Assembly (NCBI GenBank): GCA_046757645.1
Contig: JBHHYS010000113.1
Coordinates: 1 to 6,962 of the forward strand
DNA length: 6,962 nucleotides
Reading direction: 5' to 3'
Source of the DNA: JBHHYS01 sp046757645
Lineage (GTDB): Bacteria > Acidobacteriota > Terriglobia > Acidiferrales > 2-02-FULL-67-57
The position numbers were made by a program, and so were the translations under genes. Shown piece by piece: positions 1-5,775 of the stretch; positions within the stretch are counted from its first letter, which is position 1; each line of letters opens with the position of its first letter. A model generated the notes under the pieces. That model saw nothing but the letters and a program-made list of their open reading frames with translations, searched no databases and was not told where the DNA came from.

Positions 1-1
1 C

Positions 2-553
2 GGCTCTGACATTGACGTCAACCCCAACGGCCGCCACAGCTCCCGCAACCGCGGCGTCGCAGTGGACTTACAGCTCACCCGCTTCCCCCGCGGGTACCTG
101 AACCTGGGGTATTCGCGCAACGATGTCACCTCACGCACCGATGTGACTTTCTTCACCGGCTTCCCCTTTATTCCCCAGGGCGGTGATGCCGTCTACATCG
201 CCAACGACAACTACGCCTACGTCGACTTCGGCGGCCGCCTCATCCAGAACCTCTACCTCGACGCCGGCTACCGCGCCTTCTTCACCTCCGGCACCTTCCC
301 CGCCTCCGATCCGGTGGGCGTCTGCGACCCCTTCGCCCCTGGCTCTTGCTCCGACGCCGGCATCTTGGGCCCGCTGGGGATCAACCGCGGCGGGTTGAAC
401 TACCACCAGCCCCACGCCGCCTTGCGCTACGTCATCAGCGACAACCTCAGCTGGAAGGGTGGCTGGCGCTGGTACGGGTACAACCAGAAGGGCGGCACCT
501 TCAGCGACTACAAGGCCCACATCATCACCACCAGCGTAGTGCTCAGCTTCTAG
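2..553 (+). CDS. Outer-membrane beta-barrel protein, C-terminal part (5' end outside window)
   Basis: The frame is open from the left edge to TAG at 551-553, giving 183 residues with no start in view. An internal GTG at 62 is not a convincing start because coding continues upstream of it. Alternating polar/hydrophobic segments rich in Tyr, Phe and Trp (GYLNLGYSRND, YAYVDFGGRL, LYLDAGYRAFF, AALRYVISDNLSWKGGWRWY) look like transmembrane beta strands joined by loops. The last strand ends SVVLSF, with the C-terminal Phe of an outer-membrane insertion (BAM) signal. One loop carries two cysteines, 108 and 116 of the visible part, that could form a disulfide. The segment NYHQPHAALRY followed by WYGYNQKGG resembles, from memory, C-termini of large barrels near multiheme cytochromes in Acidobacteriota (MtrB/PioB-like). 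That family label is an inference, and a TonB-dependent receptor or other porin remains possible. It lies about 200 nt upstream of the octaheme cytochrome. Confidence 0.75.
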   Translation, partial: GSDIDVNPNGRHSSRNRGVAVDLQLTRFPRGYLNLGYSRNDVTSRTDVTFFTGFPFIPQGGDAVYIANDNYAYVDFGGRLIQNLYLDAGYRAFFTSGTFPASDPVGVCDPFAPGSCSDAGILGPLGINRGGLNYHQPHAALRYVISDNLSWKGGWRWYGYNQKGGTFSDYKAHIITTSVVLSF

Positions 554-555
554 CC

Positions 556-577
556 CGGGGCGCTCCGTGCGTCCCCG
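556..577 (+). terminator. GC hairpin just after the barrel gene, possible terminator
   Basis: Two bases after the TAG stop the sequence folds as CGGGGCGC, loop TCCGT, then GCG-T-CCCCG. This is an 8-bp stem with a single bulged T at 572. The position directly behind a stop codon fits a transcription end. No T-run follows, so it is not a canonical intrinsic terminator and may instead be a 3'-end stabilising or Rho-assisted structure. A weaker 5-bp hairpin (580-584 with 592-596) follows. Confidence 0.4.
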
Positions 578-638
578 CGCCGTTCGACCCTAACGGGCTC
601 ACCCCGAAGACAGGGATGAAACTCGGAGCGGCTTCGCC

Positions 639-644
639 TACAAT
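639..644 (+). promoter_or_regulatory. Candidate -10 element for the octaheme cytochrome gene
   Basis: TACAAT matches five of six bases of the sigma70 -10 consensus and lies in the gap upstream of the cytochrome gene. No good -35 is seen 16-18 nt upstream; the nearest, TGAAAC at 617-622, is poor. If used, transcription would start near 651. The leader of about 100 nt would begin with an inverted repeat, CCGCGGG at 657-663 and CCCGCGG at 676-682. This is a weak call based on one hexamer. Confidence 0.25.
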
Positions 645-741
645 GGGCGCCCGGGGCCGCGGGGCTCGCCGCTCGCCCGCGGCAAGCAGGTCTGATCTCC
701 TATGCGGCACAGAATAACTCGTCCGGCCTTCTCGGCCCTGC

Positions 742-747
742 GAGGTG
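742..747 (+). promoter_or_regulatory. Ribosome binding site deciding the cytochrome start
   Basis: GAGGTG sits 5 nt before the GTG at 753. The upstream ATG at 702 has only a distant AGG at 688-690. This favours GTG 753 as the start. Confidence 0.5.
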
Positions 748-752
748 CAGCC

Positions 753-2000
753 GTGACCTACCGACCGATTCTCGTCGTGCTGGTGAGTTTGCTTCCCGCG
801 TGGGCGACCGCGGCCCAGGTCTGCGTGGATTGCCACCAGCAGGTCACCCCCAATATTGTCTCGGACTGGCAACTGAGTAAGCACAGCCAGAATGACATTG
901 ACTGTGCGGTCTGCCACGGCGACCAGCACACAACCGCTGAGGACGTCGCCAACGTCGAAATCCCTACCCCGGAGACCTGCGCTCCCTGCCATGACCCCCA
1001 GGTGCAGCAATTCACCGCCGGAAAGCACGCCCTCAGCTGGGCGGCGATGAAAGCCATGCCCACCACCCACTGGCAACCCATGGTCTTGACCCAGGGAATG
1101 AAGGGCTGCGGGGGATGCCACAAGATTGGCTTGAAAACCGAGGAAGAGATCAAGCAGTTGAAAGAGCAGGGCGGCGGCTTTGGGGTCGCTTCCTGCGACG
1201 CCTGCCACACCCGGCACATCTTCTCCGTTCAAGAAGCCCGGCAACCGCAGGCCTGCCAGACCTGCCACATGGGATTCGACCATCCCCAGTGGGAAATGTA
1301 TTCTGCCTCCAAGCACGGGGTTCGATTTCTCTTGAAGCAGAATCAAACCCTGCCCGAATCGGTGGCCGCGCCCACCTGCCAGACCTGCCACATGCAGGAG
1401 GGGAACCACGAGGTGCGCACGGCTTGGGGATTCCTCGCTGTGCGACTCCCGATGCCCGCGGATGCCGAATGGGCGGCTGACCGTGCTACCATCCTGCAAG
1501 GCCTGGGGGTGCTCGATCCCGAGGGCAACCCCACCGCCCGCCTGGAGGTGGTGAAGGCGGCCGACGTGGCTCGACTCAGCGAAGACGATTGGCAGCGAGA
1601 ACGCGGCAAGATGATTCAGACCTGCCGTCAATGCCATTCCGCTAATTTTGCTCGCGCTGAACTGCAAAAAGGCGACCAGATGATCAAAGCCGCCGATCAT
1701 CTGATGGCGGAGGCCATCCGCATCGTCGCGGCCTTGTACCAGGATGGCGCACTGAAGAAGCCCGAGAGCTATGCCTATCCCTTCCCCGACTTGTTGACCT
1801 TCCATGACGCGCCCACCCCGATTGAGCAGAAATTGTTCATCATGTATCTCGAACATCGCATGCGCGCCTTTCAAGGCGCCTTCCACAACAACCCCGACTA
1901 CGCCCTCTGGTATGGTTGGAGCGAGATGCGGCAGGATCTGACCGAGATCAAAGCGATGGCGGAAAAGCTCCGCCGAAGGCAGGCGAAGAACCCAAAGTAA
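753..2000 (+). CDS. Secreted octaheme c-type cytochrome, hydroxylamine oxidoreductase-like
   Basis: The product is 415 residues from GTG 753; an in-frame ATG at 702 would add 17. The N-terminus is a Sec signal peptide: a short basic start, a hydrophobic core (PILVVLVSLLPAW) and an ATAAQ cleavage region. The protein is therefore periplasmic or exported. Eight CxxCH heme sites lie at residues 24-28, 51-55, 76-80, 119-123, 148-152, 168-172, 209-213 and 291-295. There is no CxxCK, so it is not an NrfA-type or ONR-type nitrite reductase. HAO-family marks are GCGGCH at heme 4 (the catalytic heme in HAO), CDACHTRHIFS at heme 5, and an Asp-His pair in FDHPQWE after heme 6, which by family knowledge lines the active site. 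About 90 residues past heme 8, NPDYALWYGW offers Tyr383 or Tyr387, in the region where HAO has its heme-crosslinking tyrosine. It is shorter than classical HAO (about 550) and lacks a C-terminal membrane helix. Oxidation of hydroxylamine or reduction of nitrite or hydroxylamine are both possible. Confidence 0.85.
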   Translation: MTYRPILVVLVSLLPAWATAAQVCVDCHQQVTPNIVSDWQLSKHSQNDIDCAVCHGDQHTTAEDVANVEIPTPETCAPCHDPQVQQFTAGKHALSWAAMKAMPTTHWQPMVLTQGMKGCGGCHKIGLKTEEEIKQLKEQGGGFGVASCDACHTRHIFSVQEARQPQACQTCHMGFDHPQWEMYSASKHGVRFLLKQNQTLPESVAAPTCQTCHMQEGNHEVRTAWGFLAVRLPMPADAEWAADRATILQGLGVLDPEGNPTARLEVVKAADVARLSEDDWQRERGKMIQTCRQCHSANFARAELQKGDQMIKAADHLMAEAIRIVAALYQDGALKKPESYAYPFPDLLTFHDAPTPIEQKLFIMYLEHRMRAFQGAFHNNPDYALWYGWSEMRQDLTEIKAMAEKLRRRQAKNPK

Positions 2001-2054
2001 CCGCCCGAAATTTCCCGCTCGCTTCGCGCCTCACTCCCCTCCGAGGCCTCCGCC

Positions 2055-2080
2055 CCGGCGGCGCGGAGTCCCGCCGCCGG
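2055..2080 (+). terminator. GC hairpin downstream of the cytochrome gene
   Basis: CCGGCGGC (2055-2062) pairs perfectly with GCCGCCGG (2073-2080) across a 10-nt loop, 54 nt after the cytochrome stop. There is no T-run behind it. It may help end the cytochrome transcript or protect its 3' end. Confidence 0.3.
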
Positions 2081-2159
2081 CCGACTCCCTCCGAGCCACA
2101 GCCCCCTACCCTGGTTTCACCCCTGCGTCGGCCTTCCCCTGTGAAGATGGCCGCACCCA

Positions 2160-2182
2160 CCCGGGCGGGCTCTCCGCCCGGG
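2160..2182 (+). terminator. Strong 9-bp GC hairpin upstream of the arg promoter
   Basis: CCCGGGCGG (2160-2168) and CCGCCCGGG (2174-2182) form a perfect 9-bp stem with a 5-nt loop GCTCT. It lies 22 nt upstream of the argR -35 box, so it is well placed to insulate the arg operon from cytochrome read-through. The following bases (ACGGCCGGGCC, then AAATTT) are not an immediate U-tract, so intrinsic termination is only possible, not shown. The rest of the 2001-2204 gap is GC-rich with no credible gene. Confidence 0.4.
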
Positions 2183-2204
2183 ACGGCCGGGCCGAAATTT
2201 GGGC

Positions 2205-2233
2205 TTGACAACAAAACCCCCCAGCCTCATATT
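2205..2233 (+). promoter_or_regulatory. Sigma70-type promoter of the arg operon
   Basis: A perfect -35 TTGACA (2205-2210), a 17-nt spacer and CATATT (2228-2233, four of six -10 bases) stand in a sudden AT-rich island inside GC-rich DNA. Transcription would begin near 2240. That leaves about 30 nt of leader to GTG 2272 but only about 5 nt to GTG 2245. The ARG box begins at the predicted start site, so repressor binding would block initiation. Confidence 0.7.
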
Positions 2234-2241
2234 TATGCTGT
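2224..2241 (+). promoter_or_regulatory. Possible weak second ARG box over the -10
   Basis: GCCTCATATTTATGCTGT lies 2 bp upstream of the strong ARG box and keeps the AT-four-W-AT core plus one outer C of the operator. The remaining outer bases do not match. Paired ARG boxes 2-3 bp apart are usual at operators bound by ArgR hexamers, so the position adds weight. The similarity could also simply reflect the AT-rich -10 region. Confidence 0.3.
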
Positions 2242-2243
2242 CG

Positions 2244-2261
2244 AGTGAATAAAAATACATA
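2244..2261 (+). promoter_or_regulatory. ARG box, operator for ArgR
   Basis: AGTGAATAAAAATACATA matches the established ARG-box consensus WNTGAATWWWWATTCANW at every fixed position except one (A for T at 2257). It is an 18-bp imperfect palindrome centred just downstream of the predicted transcription start and directly before the repressor gene. Arginine-bound ArgR would be expected to repress the whole argR-to-argG operon here, giving autoregulation. The box also encodes the first residues (NKNTY) of the longer argR reading, which argues against that start. Confidence 0.8.
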
Positions 2262-2271
2262 CTGGACCCCG

Positions 2272-2718
2272 GTGCTTTCCAAGCGGTTCCGACACAGCCA
2301 CATCCTGGAACTGGTGGGCCACGAATCTCTCCCCAGCCAAGAAGATCTCCGCCGGCGCCTGGCCCGGCGAGGCATGCGCGTCACCCAGGCCACGCTCTCG
2401 CGCGACCTCAGGGAACTGGGACTGGTGAAAACTTCTAGCGGCTATTCGCTGCCCGCGACCCCGGGCAGCGCCGGCCCCCCCGCGCCGCCCCTCGCCCACT
2501 TGCTGAAGGACTTCGTGGTGGACGTTCGCGAAGCCCAGAATCTCCTCTTGGTGAGGACGAACCCGGGGAGCGCCCAGCCGGTGGCGGCGGCGCTTGACAG
2601 TCAGGAGTGGCACGAACTGATCGGCACGGTTGCCGGGGACGATACTGTCCTCGTCGTCACCCCCAATCGTCGCGCTTGCCGGCGACTCCGGCACCGCGTT
2701 CTGGAGCACATCGGCTGA
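2272..2718 (+). CDS. argR: Arginine repressor ArgR
   Basis: The product is a hexameric, arginine-dependent DNA-binding repressor of arginine biosynthesis. From GTG 2272 it is 148 residues, a normal family length. The N-terminal winged helix-turn-helix spans about residues 3-60, with the family signature VTQATLSRDLRELGLVK at 37-53; Ser43-Arg44 are in the recognition helix. A Pro/Ala-rich linker (about 61-76) leads to the C-terminal oligomerisation and arginine-binding domain. That domain has TNPGSAQPVAAALD at 96-109 and GTVAGDDTVLV at 118-128, whose Asp123-Asp124 correspond to the arginine-binding aspartates. GTG 2245 is a longer in-frame start, but it lies in the ARG box, has no ribosome site and would leave almost no leader, so 2272 is preferred. 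Neither start has a strong Shine-Dalgarno. It is the first gene of the operon and its stop overlaps the argC start by one base (TGATG). Confidence 0.92.
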   Translation: MLSKRFRHSHILELVGHESLPSQEDLRRRLARRGMRVTQATLSRDLRELGLVKTSSGYSLPATPGSAGPPAPPLAHLLKDFVVDVREAQNLLLVRTNPGSAQPVAAALDSQEWHELIGTVAGDDTVLVVTPNRRACRRLRHRVLEHIG

Positions 2719-3767
2719 TGTCACGCCCCGTCTTGCAAACCGCCCTGGTGGGCGCCACCGGCTACGTGGGTTTCGAGCTCGCCCGGCTGCTTCTTCGCCA
2801 CCCACGGCTCAAGCCGCCGCTGCTGCTCACCCGTGACGTGTCCGGCAACGGCGCCGGCGAGTTGAGCGACCTCTTTCCGCACCTGGCCAAGAACGGCGCC
2901 TGCCCTCTGGAGAGGTTTTCTTGGCCGGTCGTGCACCGCAAGGGGGTGGACCTCCTGTTTCTTGCCACCCCGCATGAGACCTCCCGGGCCTGGGTGCCCG
3001 AGGCGGTGCGCCGCGGCCTGCGCGTCATTGACCTGAGCGCTGCCTGGCGCCTGCGCTCCCCCGCCTACCGGGCCGTCTATTCCTTTTCCGACGCCGACCT
3101 GGCTGCGGCCGAATCGGTAGCGGCCAAAGCGATTTACGGCTTGCCCGAAATCCGCCGCCAGGAGTTGCGCGACGCCGCACTGGTCGCCAATCCTGGCTGC
3201 TATCCCACCGCCATCATCCTGGCGCTGGCACCGCTGCTCGCGGCCGGCGTGGTTGTCCCGGAGCGCGGCATCGTTTGCGACGCGAAGTCGGGGGTCTCCG
3301 GCGCGGGCAAACAGCCCACCCCGCAAACCCACTTTGTCGAAGTAGCCGACAACTTCAGTGCCTACACGGTCTTCTCCCACCGCCACACCGGAGAGATCCT
3401 GGAACAACTCGGCCTGGCACCGCAGCAGCTCGCTCTTACCACCCACCTGCTGCCCATCCCCCGCGGCATCTTCTCGACTATTTATGTTCATCTTCGCCGC
3501 CCCCTCTCCGCCCGCGAACTCGAGGGCTGCCTAGGTGAGTTCTACGCTGGCAGCCCGTTCGTGCGCATCTTTGCGCCGCCGCGCCTGCCGGAGGTGCGCT
3601 TTTCGCTCCACACCAATTTCTGCGACCTGGGCCTGGCGCTTGATCCTGACCGCACCCGCCTGGTGCTGGTTTCCTGCCTGGACAATCTGCTCAAGGGCGC
3701 GGCCGGACAGGCGGTGCAGAACATGAATTTGATGTACGGCTGGGGCGAGCAGGAGGGCCTCAAGTGA
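2718..3767 (+). CDS. argC: N-acetyl-gamma-glutamyl-phosphate reductase ArgC
   Basis: This cytoplasmic enzyme reduces N-acetylglutamyl 5-phosphate to N-acetylglutamate semialdehyde with NADPH, the third step of arginine synthesis. It is 349 residues, the length of the long (type 1) family. The Rossmann NADP site is VGATGYVGFELARLL near residues 11-25. The catalytic cysteine is Cys161 in NPGCYPT. SGVSGAGK is at 191-198, HRHTGEI at 221-227, and the catalytic His243 lies in THLLPIPRG. The C-terminal region CLDNLLKGAAGQAVQNMN (320-337) is the usual closing signature. ATG 2718 overlaps the argR TGA by one base and gives the expected N-terminus; the same frame is open further upstream, but that part is argR in another frame. 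A weak GGAG lies 11 nt upstream, so translation probably depends on coupling to argR. All key residues are present. Confidence 0.96.
   Translation: MSRPVLQTALVGATGYVGFELARLLLRHPRLKPPLLLTRDVSGNGAGELSDLFPHLAKNGACPLERFSWPVVHRKGVDLLFLATPHETSRAWVPEAVRRGLRVIDLSAAWRLRSPAYRAVYSFSDADLAAAESVAAKAIYGLPEIRRQELRDAALVANPGCYPTAIILALAPLLAAGVVVPERGIVCDAKSGVSGAGKQPTPQTHFVEVADNFSAYTVFSHRHTGEILEQLGLAPQQLALTTHLLPIPRGIFSTIYVHLRRPLSARELEGCLGEFYAGSPFVRIFAPPRLPEVRFSLHTNFCDLGLALDPDRTRLVLVSCLDNLLKGAAGQAVQNMNLMYGWGEQEGLK
3751..3756 (+). promoter_or_regulatory. Ribosome binding site of argB
   Basis: A perfect AGGAGG inside the end of argC, 7 nt before GTG 3764, fixes that codon as the argB start. It is the best Shine-Dalgarno in the operon. 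Confidence 0.8.
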
Positions 3768-4549
3768 GGCTGGTGATCAAACTCGGCGGCGCGGCGCTGG
3801 ACAATCCCGCGCTGCTCGACCGCTGCGCGCACGTCCTAGGCGCCCTGGCCCGCCAGGGCCACCGGGTGGCTCTCGTCCACGGCGGGGGCAGCGCTCTGAC
3901 CCGCACGCTGCAACAACTCGGCAAGCGCAGCGAATTCGTCAACGGCCTGCGGGTCACGGATGCCGAAACCCGGGACGTCGCTCTGATGGTGCTTGCCGGC
4001 ATCATCAACAAGCGCTTGGTCGCCGCCCTGGCCCGCAGTGGCCAGCCGGCCGTGGGCTTCTGCGGCGGCGACGCCCTCAGCTTCCGCGCCCGGCAGCGGA
4101 ACAGCAACGGACGCGACCTGGGTTTTGTCGGCGATGTGTGTGAGGCCGACCCGGGTTGGCTCGAACTCATCTGGGCGCGCGGGGCGCTGCCGGTGGTGGC
4201 CAGTCTGGCCCTGGGACTGGATGGCGAATACTACAACGTCAACGCCGACCAGATGGCGGCGGCTTGTGCGGTGGCCTGCCGGGCTGACGCTCTCGTTTTC
4301 CTCACCGACGTTCCGGGCGTGTGGGACGTCGAACGAACTCTCATCGCCCGGCTGCACGCCGCCCAGATTGCTGAGTTGGCCGACCGTGCCGCCATTGTGG
4401 GCGGCATGCTGCCGAAGCTGGAAGCGTGTAAGCGCGCGCTGGCTGGCGGTGTCCCGCACGTGCGCATCTTGCCGGCGGCGGAAGTGGAGCGCCTGGCGCA
4501 CGGGGAGATCACCAATGTCGAAGTAGGAACCGAGGTGGTGGCACGATGA
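3764..4549 (+). CDS. argB: Acetylglutamate kinase ArgB
   Basis: This enzyme phosphorylates N-acetylglutamate with ATP, the second step of the pathway (amino acid kinase fold, cytoplasm). The 261 residues match the short E. coli-type enzyme (about 258). Key residues visible are Lys6 in IKLGG, the glycine loop VHGGG (38-42), Arg63 in GLRVTD (acetylglutamate contact), Asp162 in NVNAD, and Lys218 in GGMLPKLEA. The catalytic lysines and aspartate correspond to E. coli Lys8, Asp162 and Lys217. The protein starts almost directly with the first beta strand and lacks the N-terminal kinked helix that links hexamers in arginine-inhibited kinases. An arginine-insensitive dimer is therefore inferred. The GTG start overlaps the argC stop by four bases (GTGA). 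Confidence 0.96.
   Translation: MRLVIKLGGAALDNPALLDRCAHVLGALARQGHRVALVHGGGSALTRTLQQLGKRSEFVNGLRVTDAETRDVALMVLAGIINKRLVAALARSGQPAVGFCGGDALSFRARQRNSNGRDLGFVGDVCEADPGWLELIWARGALPVVASLALGLDGEYYNVNADQMAAACAVACRADALVFLTDVPGVWDVERTLIARLHAAQIAELADRAAIVGGMLPKLEACKRALAGGVPHVRILPAAEVERLAHGEITNVEVGTEVVAR
4532..4537 (+). promoter_or_regulatory. Ribosome binding site of argD
   Basis: GAGGTG within the end of argB, 8 nt before ATG 4546, supports that start codon. Confidence 0.65.
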
Positions 4550-5775
4550 CACTCGCCTCTGTAGCCCGCGCGGAAGCTGCGCTGCTGCTGCCCACCTATA
4601 ACCGCTACCGGGTGCTGTTTCGCCGGGGTCGGGGCTGCTATCTCTATGACGCCGACGGGCGCCGCTACTTGGATTTCCTCAGCGGCATCGGCGTCAACGC
4701 CCTCGGCTACGATCACCCCGCCATTCACCGCACCCTCCGTCGGCAGGCGGCGCGCCTGATCCACACCTCAAACCTTTTTTATCACGATCACCAGGCCGCC
4801 CTGGCCCGCCAGTTGAGGAAAATCTCCGGCCTGCAGCGAGTCTTTTTCACCAACAGCGGCACCGAGGCCGTTGAAGGGGCGCTGAAACTGGCGCGCGCGT
4901 ACGCCCGCCGGCACAGCCCCAATGGCCGCCGACCACGCTGGCGCATCCTGGCGCTGGACAATTCCTTTCACGGCCGCACCTTTGCCGCCTTGGCCGCCAC
5001 CGGGCAGCGACACTATCGCACCCCGTTTGCGCCGCTGGTGCCCGGGATTCGCTTCCTGCGCTTCAACGATGTGCGCGATCTGGAACGAAAGTTCGACTCC
5101 AGTGTCTGCGCCCTCTTGCTCGAACCCATCCAGGGGGAGGGTGGCATCCACCCGGTCAGCCGGGCATTCTTTGCCCGGGCCCGCGCTCTCACCCGCAAGC
5201 ATAACGCCCTGTTGATTGCCGACGAGATCCAGTGCGGCCTGGGTCGCACCGGGCGCTACTTCGCCTACCAGGCATACGGCGTCCTCCCCGACGTGGTGAC
5301 CGTGGCCAAGCCGCTGGCCGCCGGCTTGCCGCTGGGAGCCATCCTGACTCGCGAACGCGTGGCCCGCTGTTTTCAGCCCGGCAGTCACGGCAGCACCTTT
5401 GGCGGGGGACCCCTGGCGTGCGCCGTCGCCCTGGCCTTTCTGGAAACCTTGGAGCGCGAACGCCTGCTGGCGCACGTCCGGCGCCTGGGGGCGTACTTCC
5501 GCGCCCGGCTGGAGGAATTCCGGCGGAAGTATGAATGGATTCGCGCCGTGCGCGGCACCGGGTTGATGCTGGGGCTGGAGTTGTCATTCCCGGGCAAAGC
5601 CATCGTCCAGGAGGCGTTGGCGCGCGGCGTGATTCTCAATCACACCCAGGACACGGTGCTGCGCTTCCTGCCCCCTTACATCATCGGGAGGCAGCACGTG
5701 GATCAGTTGATCGAGACCCTGGAGGCGATCTTCACTCGCCTCGATACCGAGCCAAAGAAGAAGAAAATATCGTGA
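4546..5775 (+). CDS. argD: Acetylornithine aminotransferase ArgD
   Basis: This PLP enzyme (class III aminotransferase, fold type I) converts N-acetylglutamate semialdehyde and glutamate to N-acetylornithine and 2-oxoglutarate. It is 409 residues, a typical family length. The order of motifs is YLDFLSGIGVNALGYDHP (41-58), the PLP-phosphate loop NSGTEAVEGALKLARAY (103-119), SFHGRTFAAL (140-149), EPIQGEGG (193-200), ADEIQCGLGRTG with Asp226 for the pyridine nitrogen (225-236), the Schiff-base lysine Lys255 in VAKPLAAGLPLGA, then STFGGGPLAC and LRFLPPYII. Related enzymes often also serve as succinyldiaminopimelate aminotransferase in lysine synthesis, which cannot be judged here. The operon position supports ArgD over ornithine or GABA aminotransferase. 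ATG overlaps the argB TGA (ATGA). The C-terminus is an odd KKKKIS tail, explained by the A-rich stretch before argF. Confidence 0.95.
   Translation: MTLASVARAEAALLLPTYNRYRVLFRRGRGCYLYDADGRRYLDFLSGIGVNALGYDHPAIHRTLRRQAARLIHTSNLFYHDHQAALARQLRKISGLQRVFFTNSGTEAVEGALKLARAYARRHSPNGRRPRWRILALDNSFHGRTFAALAATGQRHYRTPFAPLVPGIRFLRFNDVRDLERKFDSSVCALLLEPIQGEGGIHPVSRAFFARARALTRKHNALLIADEIQCGLGRTGRYFAYQAYGVLPDVVTVAKPLAAGLPLGAILTRERVARCFQPGSHGSTFGGGPLACAVALAFLETLERERLLAHVRRLGAYFRARLEEFRRKYEWIRAVRGTGLMLGLELSFPGKAIVQEALARGVILNHTQDTVLRFLPPYIIGRQHVDQLIETLEAIFTRLDTEPKKKKIS
5754..5767 (+). promoter_or_regulatory. Purine-rich translation initiation region of argF
   Basis: AAAGAAGAAGAAAA ends 4 nt before GTG 5772. 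It has no GGAGG core, but it is unstructured and purine-rich in otherwise GC-rich DNA. It probably helps re-initiation at argF after argD terminates. The same bases encode the Lys4 run at the ArgD end. Confidence 0.4.

Noticed and set aside
702..752. Longer cytochrome start at ATG 702
   Set aside because: It lacks a well-placed ribosome site and would put 21 polar or basic residues before the signal-peptide core. GTG 753 has GAGGTG at 5 nt. The ATG is still possible.
543..1886. 447-codon open frame on the - strand opposite the cytochrome gene
   Set aside because: The + strand shows a signal peptide and eight spaced CxxCH motifs, so it is the coding strand. Long antisense frames are expected in GC-rich genes, and this one shows no recognisable domain.
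2001..2204. Possible small RNA or riboswitch in the gap before the arg promoter
   Set aside because: It contains two hairpins but no recognised riboswitch core, and it lies upstream of the predicted arg transcription start, so it would not be in the arg leader.
1916..2248. 110-codon + frame spanning the end of the cytochrome gene and the gap
   Set aside because: It is Pro/Arg/Gly-rich, overlaps cytochrome coding sequence and the arg promoter, and has no ribosome site or recognisable domain.
2245..2271. Longer argR start at GTG 2245
   Set aside because: The codon is inside the ARG box, about 5 nt after the predicted transcription start and without a ribosome site. Conserved ArgR sequence begins only after GTG 2272.
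2721..3491. 256-codon open frame on the - strand within argC
   Set aside because: It lies entirely opposite argC and has low-complexity composition with no motif.
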